This document shows positions 1-8,032 of a DNA stretch of 15,291 nucleotides, piece after piece (position 1 is the first letter of the stretch; each line of letters opens with the position of its first letter). The DNA lies in assembly GCA_002497685.1 (NCBI GenBank), contig DAEH01000017.1, forward strand, positions 265 through 15,555, written 5' to 3'. The DNA is from Euryarchaeota archaeon UBA169. GTDB lineage: Archaea > Thermoplasmatota > Poseidoniia > MGIII > CG-Epi1. The notes under the pieces were generated by a model, which had not been told where the DNA came from, did no database searches, and saw nothing but the letters and a program-made list of their open reading frames with translations. The position numbers and the translations under genes are program-made.

Positions 1-3000
1 GGTGATGCAGGTTTATCTTTATTAGATGATTATGAAGTAATTATCTGGTATTCTGGATGGAATACAAACATCTTTAGTTCATCTGAGACTTCTGTACTAG
101 GAGATTACTTAGATGGAAATGATGGTGGTAGTGATTCTTTCAGTACAGATAACCGAAATATTATTCTATTAACTCAAATGACAGATTGGGTAGATGCTTA
201 TTCTGGCCAATTTGAAAATTCATATTTACACTCAGACACGCAATCATCATCTTATTTGATTGTTGATGGAACTTCAAACCCTATGAAAGGAGTTTCAAGT
301 TCTATTTTTGAAGGTAAAGAATTCGCAACAGATACTGCAGGAGTTCATTATTTGGACCGACCTTGTGGTATTAAGCCAACAGGTCCTGAATCAGTAGGGG
401 CTTTCTGGTATGATCAAAGAAAGGGAGCAGCAGACGGTCATGAATATCATGCAGTTCAATTCCCATCTGAAACATATGCAGGTACTCAAACTCACAAAGC
501 ATTCCATTTTGCTGACGAAATTGGAGTTTTCAACAAAAGAACAGATAGGGCTGACTTCTTTGCATCCATCTTATCATGGATGGAAGTTACAAAAGAATCA
601 ACCAAGAATGTAGATATTGGTATTGGGGGAGTAGATATTCCTAATCATGTTCAATATTGGAGATCGGTTGAGTCTATGGTTCCTGTTGATATTAGAATTA
701 CAGTAACAAATTATGGTATGTTACCACAGAGTAGTACGGCAGTACACTTGAAATTGAAGAATCAGTTTGGCCAAATTTTATTCGATAGCACATTTGATAC
801 ACGTGCTTTCCCTGAAGGTCATCCTATGCACATCGAAGATTCAATACAAAATGGTGACAGTGTAGTTTTTACATTTAACAGAACAAACGACAGACATCAA
901 AGAATATTTGATGGTCTTGATGAAAATAAAGCACGTCATGTAATTTTTACTAGTGCAGGTATGGATGTTCTAACTGCAGAAGTTGTTCACACTGGTGACC
1001 AAGGTGCACCAAATAACTTTGTTCAAGCTGAAGTTGGAGTTGGTAAATGGATTGAAACCATGGAAGCTCCAGAAGATGAGATTGGTGTTGCTGGAACTAT
1101 TGCAGATACTACAGATAATGGTGCTACAAGTTTCAACGGTGTCAACATGCACAGAACAGGAAGTTATGACTGGGATGCCGATGGTTGTGGATATTTTGAC
1201 AACGATGAAGAGACATGTACTGCAGCAGGAGACACAGTTAACAAAACAGTTAAGTCAGTTTATCACGAAGGTAAATCAGCTTTAGCAATGTTTAACACAA
1301 GCGGTTGGTACAAGACTAACGCAAATCCAGCTAGTTGTGAATGGGGTGATGATGCAATGACAGATTCGAATTGTCCGAAATTTACAATGCAACCTAATCA
1401 GGATGACTATTTCATGTCTCCAGCAATCGATTTGAGTGCAATGGAAGAAGTAGTAATTGGTATGTTATTCACAGGTTGTATGGAATCTGGAGATAATTTC
1501 CGTATGCAGATATCTAAGGATGGAACTACTTGGACTAATTTGATTAGTTATTCTGGTTTCTGTCCAGGTGAAGGTTCATGGTATCTATGGGGTGGTTCAA
1601 ACCAGAAATACCAAGGATATGTTCTAAGTGATACGTACTATGGTAAGGATGATACAGATGCAGTTTATTTCAGAATTCAAGCTGATGCAGATAGTGATCA
1701 AAATACAGAAGGTAGCAGACCTTATGCAGGTTGGTTCATCGATGAAATAGTTTTCAGAGGAACTGAAAAGATTACTCGTGATGTAGCTGTTGGTGACATA
1801 ACTGTAGATAAAGACTTTGAAGTAAAGGATGGCGGCGATTCTCTGTGGAGAGAGATTAATGCCACAGTTATAAATGCAGGAGAGTCTCCATGGCCTAATT
1901 TACCAGTCAAATTCACAGTTACGAACTTACAAGGTGAAGATGTATCAGATTATTTAGATGTGACAGAGCCAGTTATACAATCATTAGCAGGCAATTCAAT
2001 TTATGGAGATATTGAAAAGAATGCAGATCAAAAAGAACTTTTTGCACAATTCCAATGTCCGGGTGCTAATACATATTACATAACTGTCGAAGTTCTTGTT
2101 CCGGCAGGAAAGGATTTCTTCCCATGGAATAATTCAAAGACAGTGTCATTCCGTGTGTTTGATAATTTCTTCTCAGACGATTTTGATTCGGGTGAAAGAG
2201 ATGATTATCTTTACACTGAAGTAGAGAGATTGAGTACAGGAACCGACCTCAATAGGTGGCTGATTAAGTCAGTACAAGATAGTGCGCTCAGTGGTCAATA
2301 TGTATTGCAATATGCTGAAGAGGGAACACATAATGATGAGATTCCAGATACTATTGCAGACAGAGATGACAGTTACATTACTCAAGATCAATACGACAGA
2401 GATGGCGAGGGTGCTAAATGGCAACCAGATGTTAATGTGGACTTGCGAGCAGCTTTCAAACCATTGATAATGTTTGGAGTTAAGTGGGATTTAGGTTCTG
2501 GCGATAGGCTTGAAGTTCGAGCATCTACAGACTTCGATAGTTCACAAAAGTTGACTTCAGGTACTTGGACAGTTCTCAAAACGTATGAAGGAAATTGTGC
2601 ATGTCCAATGTTCAGTTCAGATAAAACAACATGGCAATTAGAAGAATTGAGCCTTGAAGCTTTTGAAGGTTACCAAACTTGGATTGACTTCCGTGTAGTA
2701 ACTGCAAATGGCGGTGGCCAAGGAGTCTTAATTGATGACTTAGCAGTAATTGGTAACGAATACAGAAACAATGTTGATATAGTAAATGTTGATACTGTTA
2801 GGTATTCAGCTTCTGGTGAAGAGCATGATTTATCAGTTACAGTTAGAGGAATTGGTCTTGAAGAGCAAAGCGGCGTTACAGTAGCAGCTAGAATTACAGA
2901 TTCTAATAATGTACGCGTTTGGCCAACACAAAAAGAAGGCCGAGCTTTCAATTTCTTTACAATACCTGTAGCTCTAGCTAAAGGTGAAGAATTTACAGTT

Positions 3001-4872
3001 GATCCAAGTACAGCAGGTTCTAACTGGAAGTGGGGTTCAGATCTTGGTCCTGGTATTTACAGAATGCATATTCAGGCATTAAGAGATGATAATGTACAAG
3101 TTCCAGATGAGAGTCCAGCAGGAAATTTCAGAACCATAACCTTAGTATTAGGGGCAGCTTTGCTGACTGGCGACCAGTGGTCGATGGGTGATGGCTGGAG
3201 TTCAGGTTCATATATTTGGGATGGTTCTCAAGATGGATCCTTAACTTCTGAATTCTTTACTGTTTGGAATAGTAAGCCGTTTTTGGTTGTTGAAGCTGAG
3301 TATGAATTAATTGATGCAAGTGTTAAAGCACAAGTAAGGTCGGGTAACAGCGGACCTTGGTATGATATAAAATGGAGATCAACCGATCAGTTATCAACAT
3401 TATATTCGATACCTTCAGCAAATTATACGCAATTGCCAATGGTTTGGGAAGGCAGTAGTGCATTTGATAATTCAACAGCACAAACGTTCTTTGCTGACTT
3501 AGGTGCAGTAGAGCAGTTGGGCGATGGTTCTGGAAGTCTCCAAGATACCTATATTGGAAGTGAAATGCAGATTCGTTTGACAGGTTCTTCATCAGGTCCA
3601 GGTTCATCTGGAATGTTTACAGCATATTATCCATCTGTTTTTGGTTTGGATGATTATTCTGTTGATTTGAAAGAAATATCTCCTAAGACTCAGAATGCTG
3701 AGCCATCGTCATTGACTGGAGACACAATTAGTAGAACATACACTGTAAAAGTTAATAACTTTGGAGCTTCATCAGACTCTGGTGTAGTAGACTTTGTTAT
3801 AACAGCTCCAGATAATTCATTTGTTGAATTAACTGATGGAACTATGGCAATAATGGACTCAATTCTTCAAACTGGAAGAGATACTTTTGTTGCAGTGAAG
3901 CCAATTAGTGGTTCATGGGGTAACGGTCGGGATGCTTTGTCTGGCGGTGATCAAACTGCTTACATAGATTCAGATGGAAAAATTGTTTGGCCTAGTGGAA
4001 CTGAAGAAATAGGTGCACCAACTGGTTGGTCTATCAACAATCCTACTAAGACCTCATGGAATTCAGTAGAAGGTAAACCAAGTGAACCTAGTGCAGCTAA
4101 TTTTGTAGATCCAGGTCAAGTTATGACCGTTAACGTTGATGTTACACTGGGATATGCAAAATGGGCACCACCTGGAACATACAGTATTCAAGTTGATGCA
4201 CGATCATGGTCTGACTATGATAACACATTTACTAGTGGAGATTCAGATGGTCAAGCTACAATGATTATTGCTAAACCAGACTTGTCTATTGGTAGTGATG
4301 TTAGATATATATCGCACGCAACAGGTTATGGAGAATCTGGAGCTGGCTGGGTCAAAAAGACAGGCTGTGTAAACAATCCAGCAGGTAATAATCCATGTGA
4401 GAAGGATGAATACTTCAGGTTCATGTTCCAAGTAGAAAACACTGGAACTGAAACGGTAGGTACCTTCAGAGTAGGTCTTCTTGATTTCGAGAGTAATCCA
4501 TTGGGCGTTCAAGTTGGATTAAAATGGTCTACCTCCGGTTGGGAGATTGACACTACAAAGACTACAGCCCATGGTGCTGAAATTGTCTCAATAGGTAACA
4601 AGAAGTATATTGCTTTCGGAGCAACAGCAGGTGAATTAGGAATGTCTGCAGGTCCTGGTGATCAAAATACAGGGTCATATGACTTCTACCTCGCAGTTGA
4701 TACAGAAGATACTGTTGCAGAATCTAATGAAAACAACAACAGATATCCTATAACAATAACTGCTGTCAAAGAAGTAAATACAGTTCCATCTTTTGGATTG
4801 TCATTGTTAAGCATGTCAATTAGTGGTCTCTTGGCTGCAATTGGAATAGCTCTAAGACAAAAAGAAGAATAA
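1..4872 (+). CDS. Giant secreted/surface multidomain protein (5'-truncated), CARDB and jelly-roll repeats with C-terminal anchor
   Basis: The reading frame is open from base 1, so the N-terminus lies outside the window; 1623 residues are visible (numbered from base 1). Residues 1-200 look like a type-1 glutamine-amidotransferase/ThuA-like fold (IIWYSG near residue 15, the downstream LLTQ strand and a final SILSWM), as found in archaeal and bacterial M6-type surface proteins. Then CARDB-like beta domains alternate with immune-inhibitor-A/MAM-like jelly rolls: CARDB about 202-350, jelly roll 350-590 (SPAIDLS, GWFIDEI), CARDB 590-720, jelly roll 722-922 (GVLIDDLAVIG), CARDB 923-1050, a divergent jelly roll 1051-1225, CARDB 1226-1423 and a last CARDB 1425-1590 with the typical ESNENNN turn. 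A PSFG motif, a hydrophobic helix and a RQKEE tail close the protein. It probably sits outside the cell, anchored by its C-terminus. No peptidase active site is visible in this part, so a role in proteolysis, adhesion or particle binding cannot be decided. Confidence 0.9.
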   Translation, partial: GDAGLSLLDDYEVIIWYSGWNTNIFSSSETSVLGDYLDGNDGGSDSFSTDNRNIILLTQMTDWVDAYSGQFENSYLHSDTQSSSYLIVDGTSNPMKGVSSSIFEGKEFATDTAGVHYLDRPCGIKPTGPESVGAFWYDQRKGAADGHEYHAVQFPSETYAGTQTHKAFHFADEIGVFNKRTDRADFFASILSWMEVTKESTKNVDIGIGGVDIPNHVQYWRSVESMVPVDIRITVTNYGMLPQSSTAVHLKLKNQFGQILFDSTFDTRAFPEGHPMHIEDSIQNGDSVVFTFNRTNDRHQRIFDGLDENKARHVIFTSAGMDVLTAEVVHTGDQGAPNNFVQAEVGVGKWIETMEAPEDEIGVAGTIADTTDNGATSFNGVNMHRTGSYDWDADGCGYFDNDEETCTAAGDTVNKTVKSVYHEGKSALAMFNTSGWYKTNANPASCEWGDDAMTDSNCPKFTMQPNQDDYFMSPAIDLSAMEEVVIGMLFTGCMESGDNFRMQISKDGTTWTNLISYSGFCPGEGSWYLWGGSNQKYQGYVLSDTYYGKDDTDAVYFRIQADADSDQNTEGSRPYAGWFIDEIVFRGTEKITRDVAVGDITVDKDFEVKDGGDSLWREINATVINAGESPWPNLPVKFTVTNLQGEDVSDYLDVTEPVIQSLAGNSIYGDIEKNADQKELFAQFQCPGANTYYITVEVLVPAGKDFFPWNNSKTVSFRVFDNFFSDDFDSGERDDYLYTEVERLSTGTDLNRWLIKSVQDSALSGQYVLQYAEEGTHNDEIPDTIADRDDSYITQDQYDRDGEGAKWQPDVNVDLRAAFKPLIMFGVKWDLGSGDRLEVRASTDFDSSQKLTSGTWTVLKTYEGNCACPMFSSDKTTWQLEELSLEAFEGYQTWIDFRVVTANGGGQGVLIDDLAVIGNEYRNNVDIVNVDTVRYSASGEEHDLSVTVRGIGLEEQSGVTVAARITDSNNVRVWPTQKEGRAFNFFTIPVALAKGEEFTVDPSTAGSNWKWGSDLGPGIYRMHIQALRDDNVQVPDESPAGNFRTITLVLGAALLTGDQWSMGDGWSSGSYIWDGSQDGSLTSEFFTVWNSKPFLVVEAEYELIDASVKAQVRSGNSGPWYDIKWRSTDQLSTLYSIPSANYTQLPMVWEGSSAFDNSTAQTFFADLGAVEQLGDGSGSLQDTYIGSEMQIRLTGSSSGPGSSGMFTAYYPSVFGLDDYSVDLKEISPKTQNAEPSSLTGDTISRTYTVKVNNFGASSDSGVVDFVITAPDNSFVELTDGTMAIMDSILQTGRDTFVAVKPISGSWGNGRDALSGGDQTAYIDSDGKIVWPSGTEEIGAPTGWSINNPTKTSWNSVEGKPSEPSAANFVDPGQVMTVNVDVTLGYAKWAPPGTYSIQVDARSWSDYDNTFTSGDSDGQATMIIAKPDLSIGSDVRYISHATGYGESGAGWVKKTGCVNNPAGNNPCEKDEYFRFMFQVENTGTETVGTFRVGLLDFESNPLGVQVGLKWSTSGWEIDTTKTTAHGAEIVSIGNKKYIAFGATAGELGMSAGPGDQNTGSYDFYLAVDTEDTVAESNENNNRYPITITAVKEVNTVPSFGLSLLSMSISGLLAAIGIALRQKEE
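4786..4869 (+). other. C-terminal sorting/anchor signal (PSFG, hydrophobic helix, charged tail)
   Basis: The last 28 codons of the surface protein encode PSFG, about 18-20 mostly hydrophobic residues (LSLLSMSISGLLAAIGIAL) and the tail RQKEE. This tripartite layout matches archaeosortase substrates, whose best-known form is PGF-CTERM. Here Ser replaces Gly in the motif, and the tail is mixed-charge rather than Arg-rich. It could be a lineage-specific sorting signal or simply a C-terminal membrane anchor. Confidence 0.6.
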
Positions 4873-4896
4873 GGAATAAGTACGACAAAGTGTAGT

Positions 4897-4918
4897 AAGG
4901 GGAGCTTTGGCTCCTCTT
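4897..4918 (+). terminator. Hairpin after the surface-protein gene
   Basis: A 9-bp stem (arms AAGGGGAGC at 4897-4905 and GCTCCTCTT at 4910-4918, one G-U pair) with a TTTG loop starts 24 bases after the stop codon. It lies in the gap between two convergent genes, so it may act in both directions. No long T-run follows; a 12-bp palindrome, TATCTATAGATA, overlaps its end (4918-4929). Confidence 0.55.
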
Positions 4919-4966
4919 ATCTATAGATATAGTAATAGCGTAAGCTGTGTCAAAAGAATTTTGGCA

Positions 4967-5890
4967 TTATACTACAAAAGTAGCAAATTCACGACAAAAG
5001 ACACAGGGTTCAGGGCTTCCAGATGGTTCGCCACACGAGGGGCATGGAGTTAATTCTTCAGGCTTTGACATATTTTCCCTTATTTTCTCCATTCCGCTAA
5101 GCAAGGAATGGCGAGTTCCAGGTTGTTCTTTTTCTAATTTCATTAATATGTCTCTAAAGGTGTTTCTCTGGGCTTCCTTCGAGTGTGGACAATCTCCATC
5201 GTAAAATTCCATTCCTTTCAACATAGAGTAAAGATATATTTCTTGTTCAGGTAATCGTCTTAATGGTAGAAGACGAGGGACGAATCCTCTTTGTACGAAT
5301 CTGTGAGGGGCCATTCGAGAAAGTCTAGCAATATCGCCTCTTGCATGATTCATTAAAACGGTTTGAGCAAAATCATCAAGATTGTGCCCAAGGACTAGGC
5401 AATCGACAGAGCTTCGGTTTGCCATTTGATTCAAAGATCTTCTTCTAAGTATTCCGCAGGGAGAGCATGGAGATCCCTGAGGTGGTTTTTCGATCAATAA
5501 TTCTCCTAGCGACATTCCAATTAGTTCCTTATATGAGAATACTTCTAGTTTAATATCTAAACTATTACATTCGGCCGCAGCACACTCTAAAGATTTGGAA
5601 CGGTAGTTAGCAATACCTTCATCTACAGATAGTCCAACAATTTCTATGTTTCTATCTCTAATATATGATTTCAGGATATGAAGAGCTACTGTGGAATCTT
5701 TACCTCCTGAAAGACCAATTCCAATTCTTTTTATGTTAATGTCTGAATTTTTTATTAAGGCGTTAATCTGTTTTCTCAACTCTTTCTGAGCATTTTTTTC
5801 AAATGATTTGTAAAAGCAAGATTCGCATAATATCTCACCAGAATATCGCCTACTTATGACTGGATCATTTTTGCAATGCCTGCAACTCAT
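4967..5890 (-). CDS. TtuA/Ncs6-family tRNA 2-thiolation enzyme
   Basis: This 307-residue ATP-pyrophosphatase activates a tRNA uridine by adenylation and replaces its 2-oxygen with sulfur, using a ubiquitin-like sulfur carrier. Visible features in order: an N-terminal zinc finger (Cys3, Cys6, Cys22, Cys25), the PP-loop SGGKDS at 61-66, the CSPC pair Cys142/Cys145 and Cys234 in GDCPHS, which match the three cysteines that hold the [4Fe-4S] cluster in TtuA, GHNLDD at 168-173, and a C-terminal zinc finger (Cys283, Cys286, Cys296, Cys299). The set is complete, so the enzyme should be active. In a non-thermophile the wobble uridine U34 (NcsA/Ncs6 role) is a likelier target than U54, but sequence alone does not decide. 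I chose the ATG at 5890 over an in-frame TTG at 5896 because a TATA box lies 25 nt upstream of the ATG and the protein then begins directly with the zinc finger. It is transcribed divergently from the RHH-ftsZ operon. Confidence 0.93.
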   Translation of the reverse strand: MSCRHCKNDPVISRRYSGEILCESCFYKSFEKNAQKELRKQINALIKNSDINIKRIGIGLSGGKDSTVALHILKSYIRDRNIEIVGLSVDEGIANYRSKSLECAAAECNSLDIKLEVFSYKELIGMSLGELLIEKPPQGSPCSPCGILRRRSLNQMANRSSVDCLVLGHNLDDFAQTVLMNHARGDIARLSRMAPHRFVQRGFVPRLLPLRRLPEQEIYLYSMLKGMEFYDGDCPHSKEAQRNTFRDILMKLEKEQPGTRHSLLSGMEKIRENMSKPEELTPCPSCGEPSGSPEPCVFCREFATFVV

Positions 5891-5909
5891 AAACAATTAT
5901 AAGCAATAC

Positions 5910-5915
5910 TTTATA
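5910..5915 (-). promoter_or_regulatory. TATA box of the tRNA thiolase gene
   Basis: On the minus strand TATAAA lies at -25 to -20 from the ATG at 5890, the spacing expected if transcription begins at or next to the start codon. This is a pattern match without expression data. Confidence 0.55.
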
Positions 5916-5938
5916 ATGATTAAATGGTACCGAAAGTA

Positions 5939-5954
5939 TGACACAAGTTTGTCA
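5939..5954. promoter_or_regulatory. Operator-like inverted repeat 1
   Basis: TGACACAAGTTTGTCA: arms TGACA and TGTCA around a 6-bp spacer. It shares the block TGACACAA with the repeat at 5980-6000, 43-44 bp away centre to centre, about four helical turns. Located between two divergent genes, one of which encodes a ribbon-helix-helix regulator, it is a plausible binding site for that protein. Inferred only. Confidence 0.45.
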
Positions 5955-5979
5955 CAGTATATTTATTTTTTATAGTTTC

Positions 5980-6000
5980 TTGACACAATTTTTGCGTCAA
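5980..6000. promoter_or_regulatory. Operator-like inverted repeat 2
   Basis: The arms TTGACACAA (5980-5988) and TTGCGTCAA (5992-6000) are inverted repeats matching at 8 of 9 positions with a 3-bp spacer. The site ends 11 bp before the TATA box of the RHH-ftsZ operon, where a bound protein could help or block the basal transcription factors. Confidence 0.5.
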
Positions 6001-6011
6001 AAAGCATTAAG

Positions 6012-6019
6012 TTTATATA
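6012..6019 (+). promoter_or_regulatory. TATA box of the RHH-ftsZ operon
   Basis: TTTATATA lies 25-32 nt upstream of the ATG at 6044 but only 13-20 nt upstream of the in-frame ATG at 6032. The usual archaeal TATA-to-start distance therefore favours 6044 as the translation start of a leaderless transcript. Confidence 0.65.
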
Positions 6020-6043
6020 CTAGCTTGATTAATGTGTGACAAC

Positions 6044-6439
6044 ATGGCCCCCCTAGGACCCTTAACTACTAATCGTTTGACAGTACGTTTAGATCCTGAA
6101 AGAGCTGCAAGAATTGAATATTGGGCCTCTGAAAATCCTTTAAGAATAAAATCATATAATCAATTAGTTCAAGAAGCACTTGATGAATATATAGATAGGA
6201 ATACGCCATCGCCTAATGAAAAAATTCTTAATGTGAAAATACCTGAGAATACTAGTACAAGATTACAAGCATTACAAGATCATGGTTTTGGCTCAACAGA
6301 CCATATTGTTACTGAAGCTATTTCGAGTTATGCTATGACTAAATTAAAGGAACAAAAAGATTTTGAATTTTTGGATAGTGAAGCTAAAATGATGACAAGC
6401 CGTCGAAAGATGGTCTTCTCAGATTATGGACGTGAATAA
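6044..6439 (+). CDS. Tandem ribbon-helix-helix regulator upstream of ftsZ (CdrS-like)
   Basis: This 131-residue protein contains two successive ribbon-helix-helix units. The first has strand NRLTVRLD (10-17), helix about 18-30 and helix 37-51 (SYNQLVQEALDEYID). The second has strand ILNVKIP (61-67), helix 68-80 and helix 84-100. A charged tail rich in Lys, Arg and Asp follows. RHH proteins bind DNA as dimers through the paired strands; two units in one chain could form this fold within a monomer. The gene ends 2 bp before ftsZ, so they are almost certainly co-transcribed. In haloarchaea a single-RHH protein, CdrS, is co-transcribed with ftsZ2 and controls cell division, which makes a similar role likely here. 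The start at 6044 is preferred from TATA spacing; an in-frame ATG at 6032 would add MCDN. Inverted repeats upstream suggest autoregulation. Confidence 0.85.
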   Translation: MAPLGPLTTNRLTVRLDPERAARIEYWASENPLRIKSYNQLVQEALDEYIDRNTPSPNEKILNVKIPENTSTRLQALQDHGFGSTDHIVTEAISSYAMTKLKEQKDFEFLDSEAKMMTSRRKMVFSDYGRE

Positions 6440-6441
6440 AA

Positions 6442-7491
6442 ATGATGGAAAGATTAGAAAGTTTTGATAGCAGTGATTTGATGGAGTTTATTACGGCTCC
6501 ACAGGTAAAATTAATAGGGACAGGTGGAGCAGGAAATAATATTCTTGATAGGTTGTATAACAGAAGAGTTAAGGGTGTAGAGACAATAGCTCTAAACACA
6601 GATGCTAATCATTTGAACAAAAGTAGAGCACACGTAAGGAAAGTAATAGGTGCTAAAATCACACAGGGTAGGGGTGCAGGCGGAGATCCTTATACTGGTA
6701 AAAGATGTGCTGAAGATGATGAAGAATCAATAAGAAGTAAGTTAAGTAATGGAGACATCATATTTGTTATTGCAGGTATGGGTGGAGGTACTGGTACAGG
6801 TAGTGCTCCAGTTATAGCTAAATATGCTAAGGAAACTGATGCTGTAGTAGTTGGTGTGGCTATTCTTCCCTTCAAAGAAGAGGGCTTACCTAGACGTAAA
6901 ATTGCTCTGGAAGGTTTAGCTGAATTGAAGAAGAATTGCGATTGCGTAATAGAGTTAGATAACGAAAAACTAAATGAGCTAACAGGAGGCGATTATCCAA
7001 TTCAGAAAGCATTTAGTGTAATGTCCGATTTAGTATCAGGTATAGTCCAATCATTGTCAGAAGTAGTTACAGAACCTTCTATGATTAATGTGGATTTTGC
7101 AGATTTGAAAAAAATCATTGAGGCTGGAGGTACAGCTAAAGTGCTATACGGTGAATCCGATGGTTCCGATCCGGGTAGCGTTTTAGATTCAGTTCTAGGA
7201 AATCCTTTGTTGGGTAATAATTACAAAGGGGCTGAGGCAGTGCTCCTCCATATTGCTGCAGGTAGTGAGTTTGCCATGAGTGATTGTCATGAGGTATTAT
7301 CAGCACTCAAGTATGATTTGGCAGAAGATGCTAATCTCATATGGGGCCTAAGAACAGATGATTCAATGTCTACAAAAGTCAAAGTTGTAATGTTAGTTTC
7401 TGCGATTCCTGAGAGTGAGCATGATTTGAGTGCAGCTGAAGCTGAGGATGAGCTTAATTCGTTAGGTTCTTCAGTTCCAATGATTAACTAG
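6442..7491 (+). CDS. ftsZ: Archaeal cell-division GTPase FtsZ
   Basis: FtsZ is a tubulin-family GTPase that polymerises at mid-cell and builds the division ring. The 349-residue product has all core motifs: GTGGAGNN (26-33), LNTDANHL (51-58), GAGGDP (78-83), the tubulin signature GGGTGTGSAP (114-123), and the T7 synergy loop NVDFAD (216-221), whose last Asp drives GTP hydrolysis in the neighbouring subunit. The C-terminal tail is short and acidic and ends GSSVPMIN, without the bacterial FtsA/ZipA-binding consensus, as expected where SepF is the likely membrane partner. No clear Shine-Dalgarno sequence precedes the start; the gene begins 2 bp after the RHH stop, so translation may be coupled. 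Two ATGs stand in tandem at the start and either could serve. Its 3' end overlaps the convergent Nudix gene by 8 bp. I cannot assign it firmly to FtsZ1 or FtsZ2; the RHH neighbour favours FtsZ2. Confidence 0.96.
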   Translation: MMERLESFDSSDLMEFITAPQVKLIGTGGAGNNILDRLYNRRVKGVETIALNTDANHLNKSRAHVRKVIGAKITQGRGAGGDPYTGKRCAEDDEESIRSKLSNGDIIFVIAGMGGGTGTGSAPVIAKYAKETDAVVVGVAILPFKEEGLPRRKIALEGLAELKKNCDCVIELDNEKLNELTGGDYPIQKAFSVMSDLVSGIVQSLSEVVTEPSMINVDFADLKKIIEAGGTAKVLYGESDGSDPGSVLDSVLGNPLLGNNYKGAEAVLLHIAAGSEFAMSDCHEVLSALKYDLAEDANLIWGLRTDDSMSTKVKVVMLVSAIPESEHDLSAAEAEDELNSLGSSVPMIN

Positions 7492-8032
7492 ATCTGTTTT
7501 CAATATCGTATAATCTAAATGCAGATAATACTAAACTATGTCTTATAGTTCCTTCATCGATGTAATGTTGAATGTCACTGTTACTTATGATTTCTACTTC
7601 TATGTCCTCACCAGGATCTAGATTTTGTTCTTTAATTTTCAGGCAATCCTCAACAAGGATTGTATGACACTTATTTGTTTGAAACGCTGGATTTGGATCG
7701 ACATATCCTAGATATTTAGGATTCTTTCCAACATATCCAGTTTCTTCCTGAAGTTCCCGAATTCCAGCTTCAATTGGATCTTCACCATCCTCTATTATTC
7801 CTCCAGGTATCTCCAATTCAAATCTAGACGTCCCAAATCTGTATTGTCTTACCATCACTAGTTTTTGTTCAGTAGTTATTGCTATAATGTTAATCCAGTC
7901 AGACCCATCTAAGAGTACAAATGAATGTTGTTTTCCGGTTCTCGGAGATTCAGCAACAACTTCCCTAATGTTAAATATTCTAAAATCACCAGCTGGCTTT
8001 TCAGAAATTTCGTTCCACTTATTATTTTTCAA
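7484..8032 (-). CDS. Nudix hydrolase, ADP-ribose pyrophosphatase-like
   Basis: The 182-residue protein carries a perfect Nudix box, GX5EX7REUXEEXGU, at residues 78-100 (Gly78, Glu84, REL at 92-94, EETG at 96-99), which binds divalent metal and cleaves a nucleoside diphosphate linked to another group. The preceding part (VRQYRFG at 61-67, ELEIPGG at 72-78) and the length match the ADP-ribose/ADP-sugar pyrophosphatase subfamily; the exact substrate is not determined. The start is a TTG that overlaps the TGA stop of the upstream FKBP gene (TTGA), which points to translational coupling. No ATG lies near a sensible N-terminus, and the N-terminal strands before the box need this start. The 3' end overlaps ftsZ on the opposite strand. 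Confidence 0.88.
   Translation of the reverse strand: MKNNKWNEISEKPAGDFRIFNIREVVAESPRTGKQHSFVLLDGSDWINIIAITTEQKLVMVRQYRFGTSRFELEIPGGIIEDGEDPIEAGIRELQEETGYVGKNPKYLGYVDPNPAFQTNKCHTILVEDCLKIKEQNLDPGEDIEVEIISNSDIQHYIDEGTIRHSLVLSAFRLYDIENRSS

Noticed and set aside
3323..3607. Minus-strand open frame of 94 codons inside the surface-protein gene
   Set aside because: It is antisense to a gene with clear domain structure, and its translation is low in complexity order and shows no motif.
4918..4929. Perfect 12-bp palindrome TATCTATAGATA as an operator
   Set aside because: It lies between two convergent gene ends where no promoter is needed, and AT-rich palindromes of this size are expected by chance; at most it is part of the terminator.
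4947..5204. Plus-strand open frame of 85 codons
   Set aside because: It lies antisense to the well-supported tRNA thiolase gene and its peptide resembles no family; it is a shadow of the real gene.
6032..6043. Earlier ATG for the RHH gene, adding MCDN
   Set aside because: It would lie only 13-20 nt after the TATA box, too close for a normal start of transcription; the ATG at 6044 fits better. It remains possible if the transcript starts unusually early.
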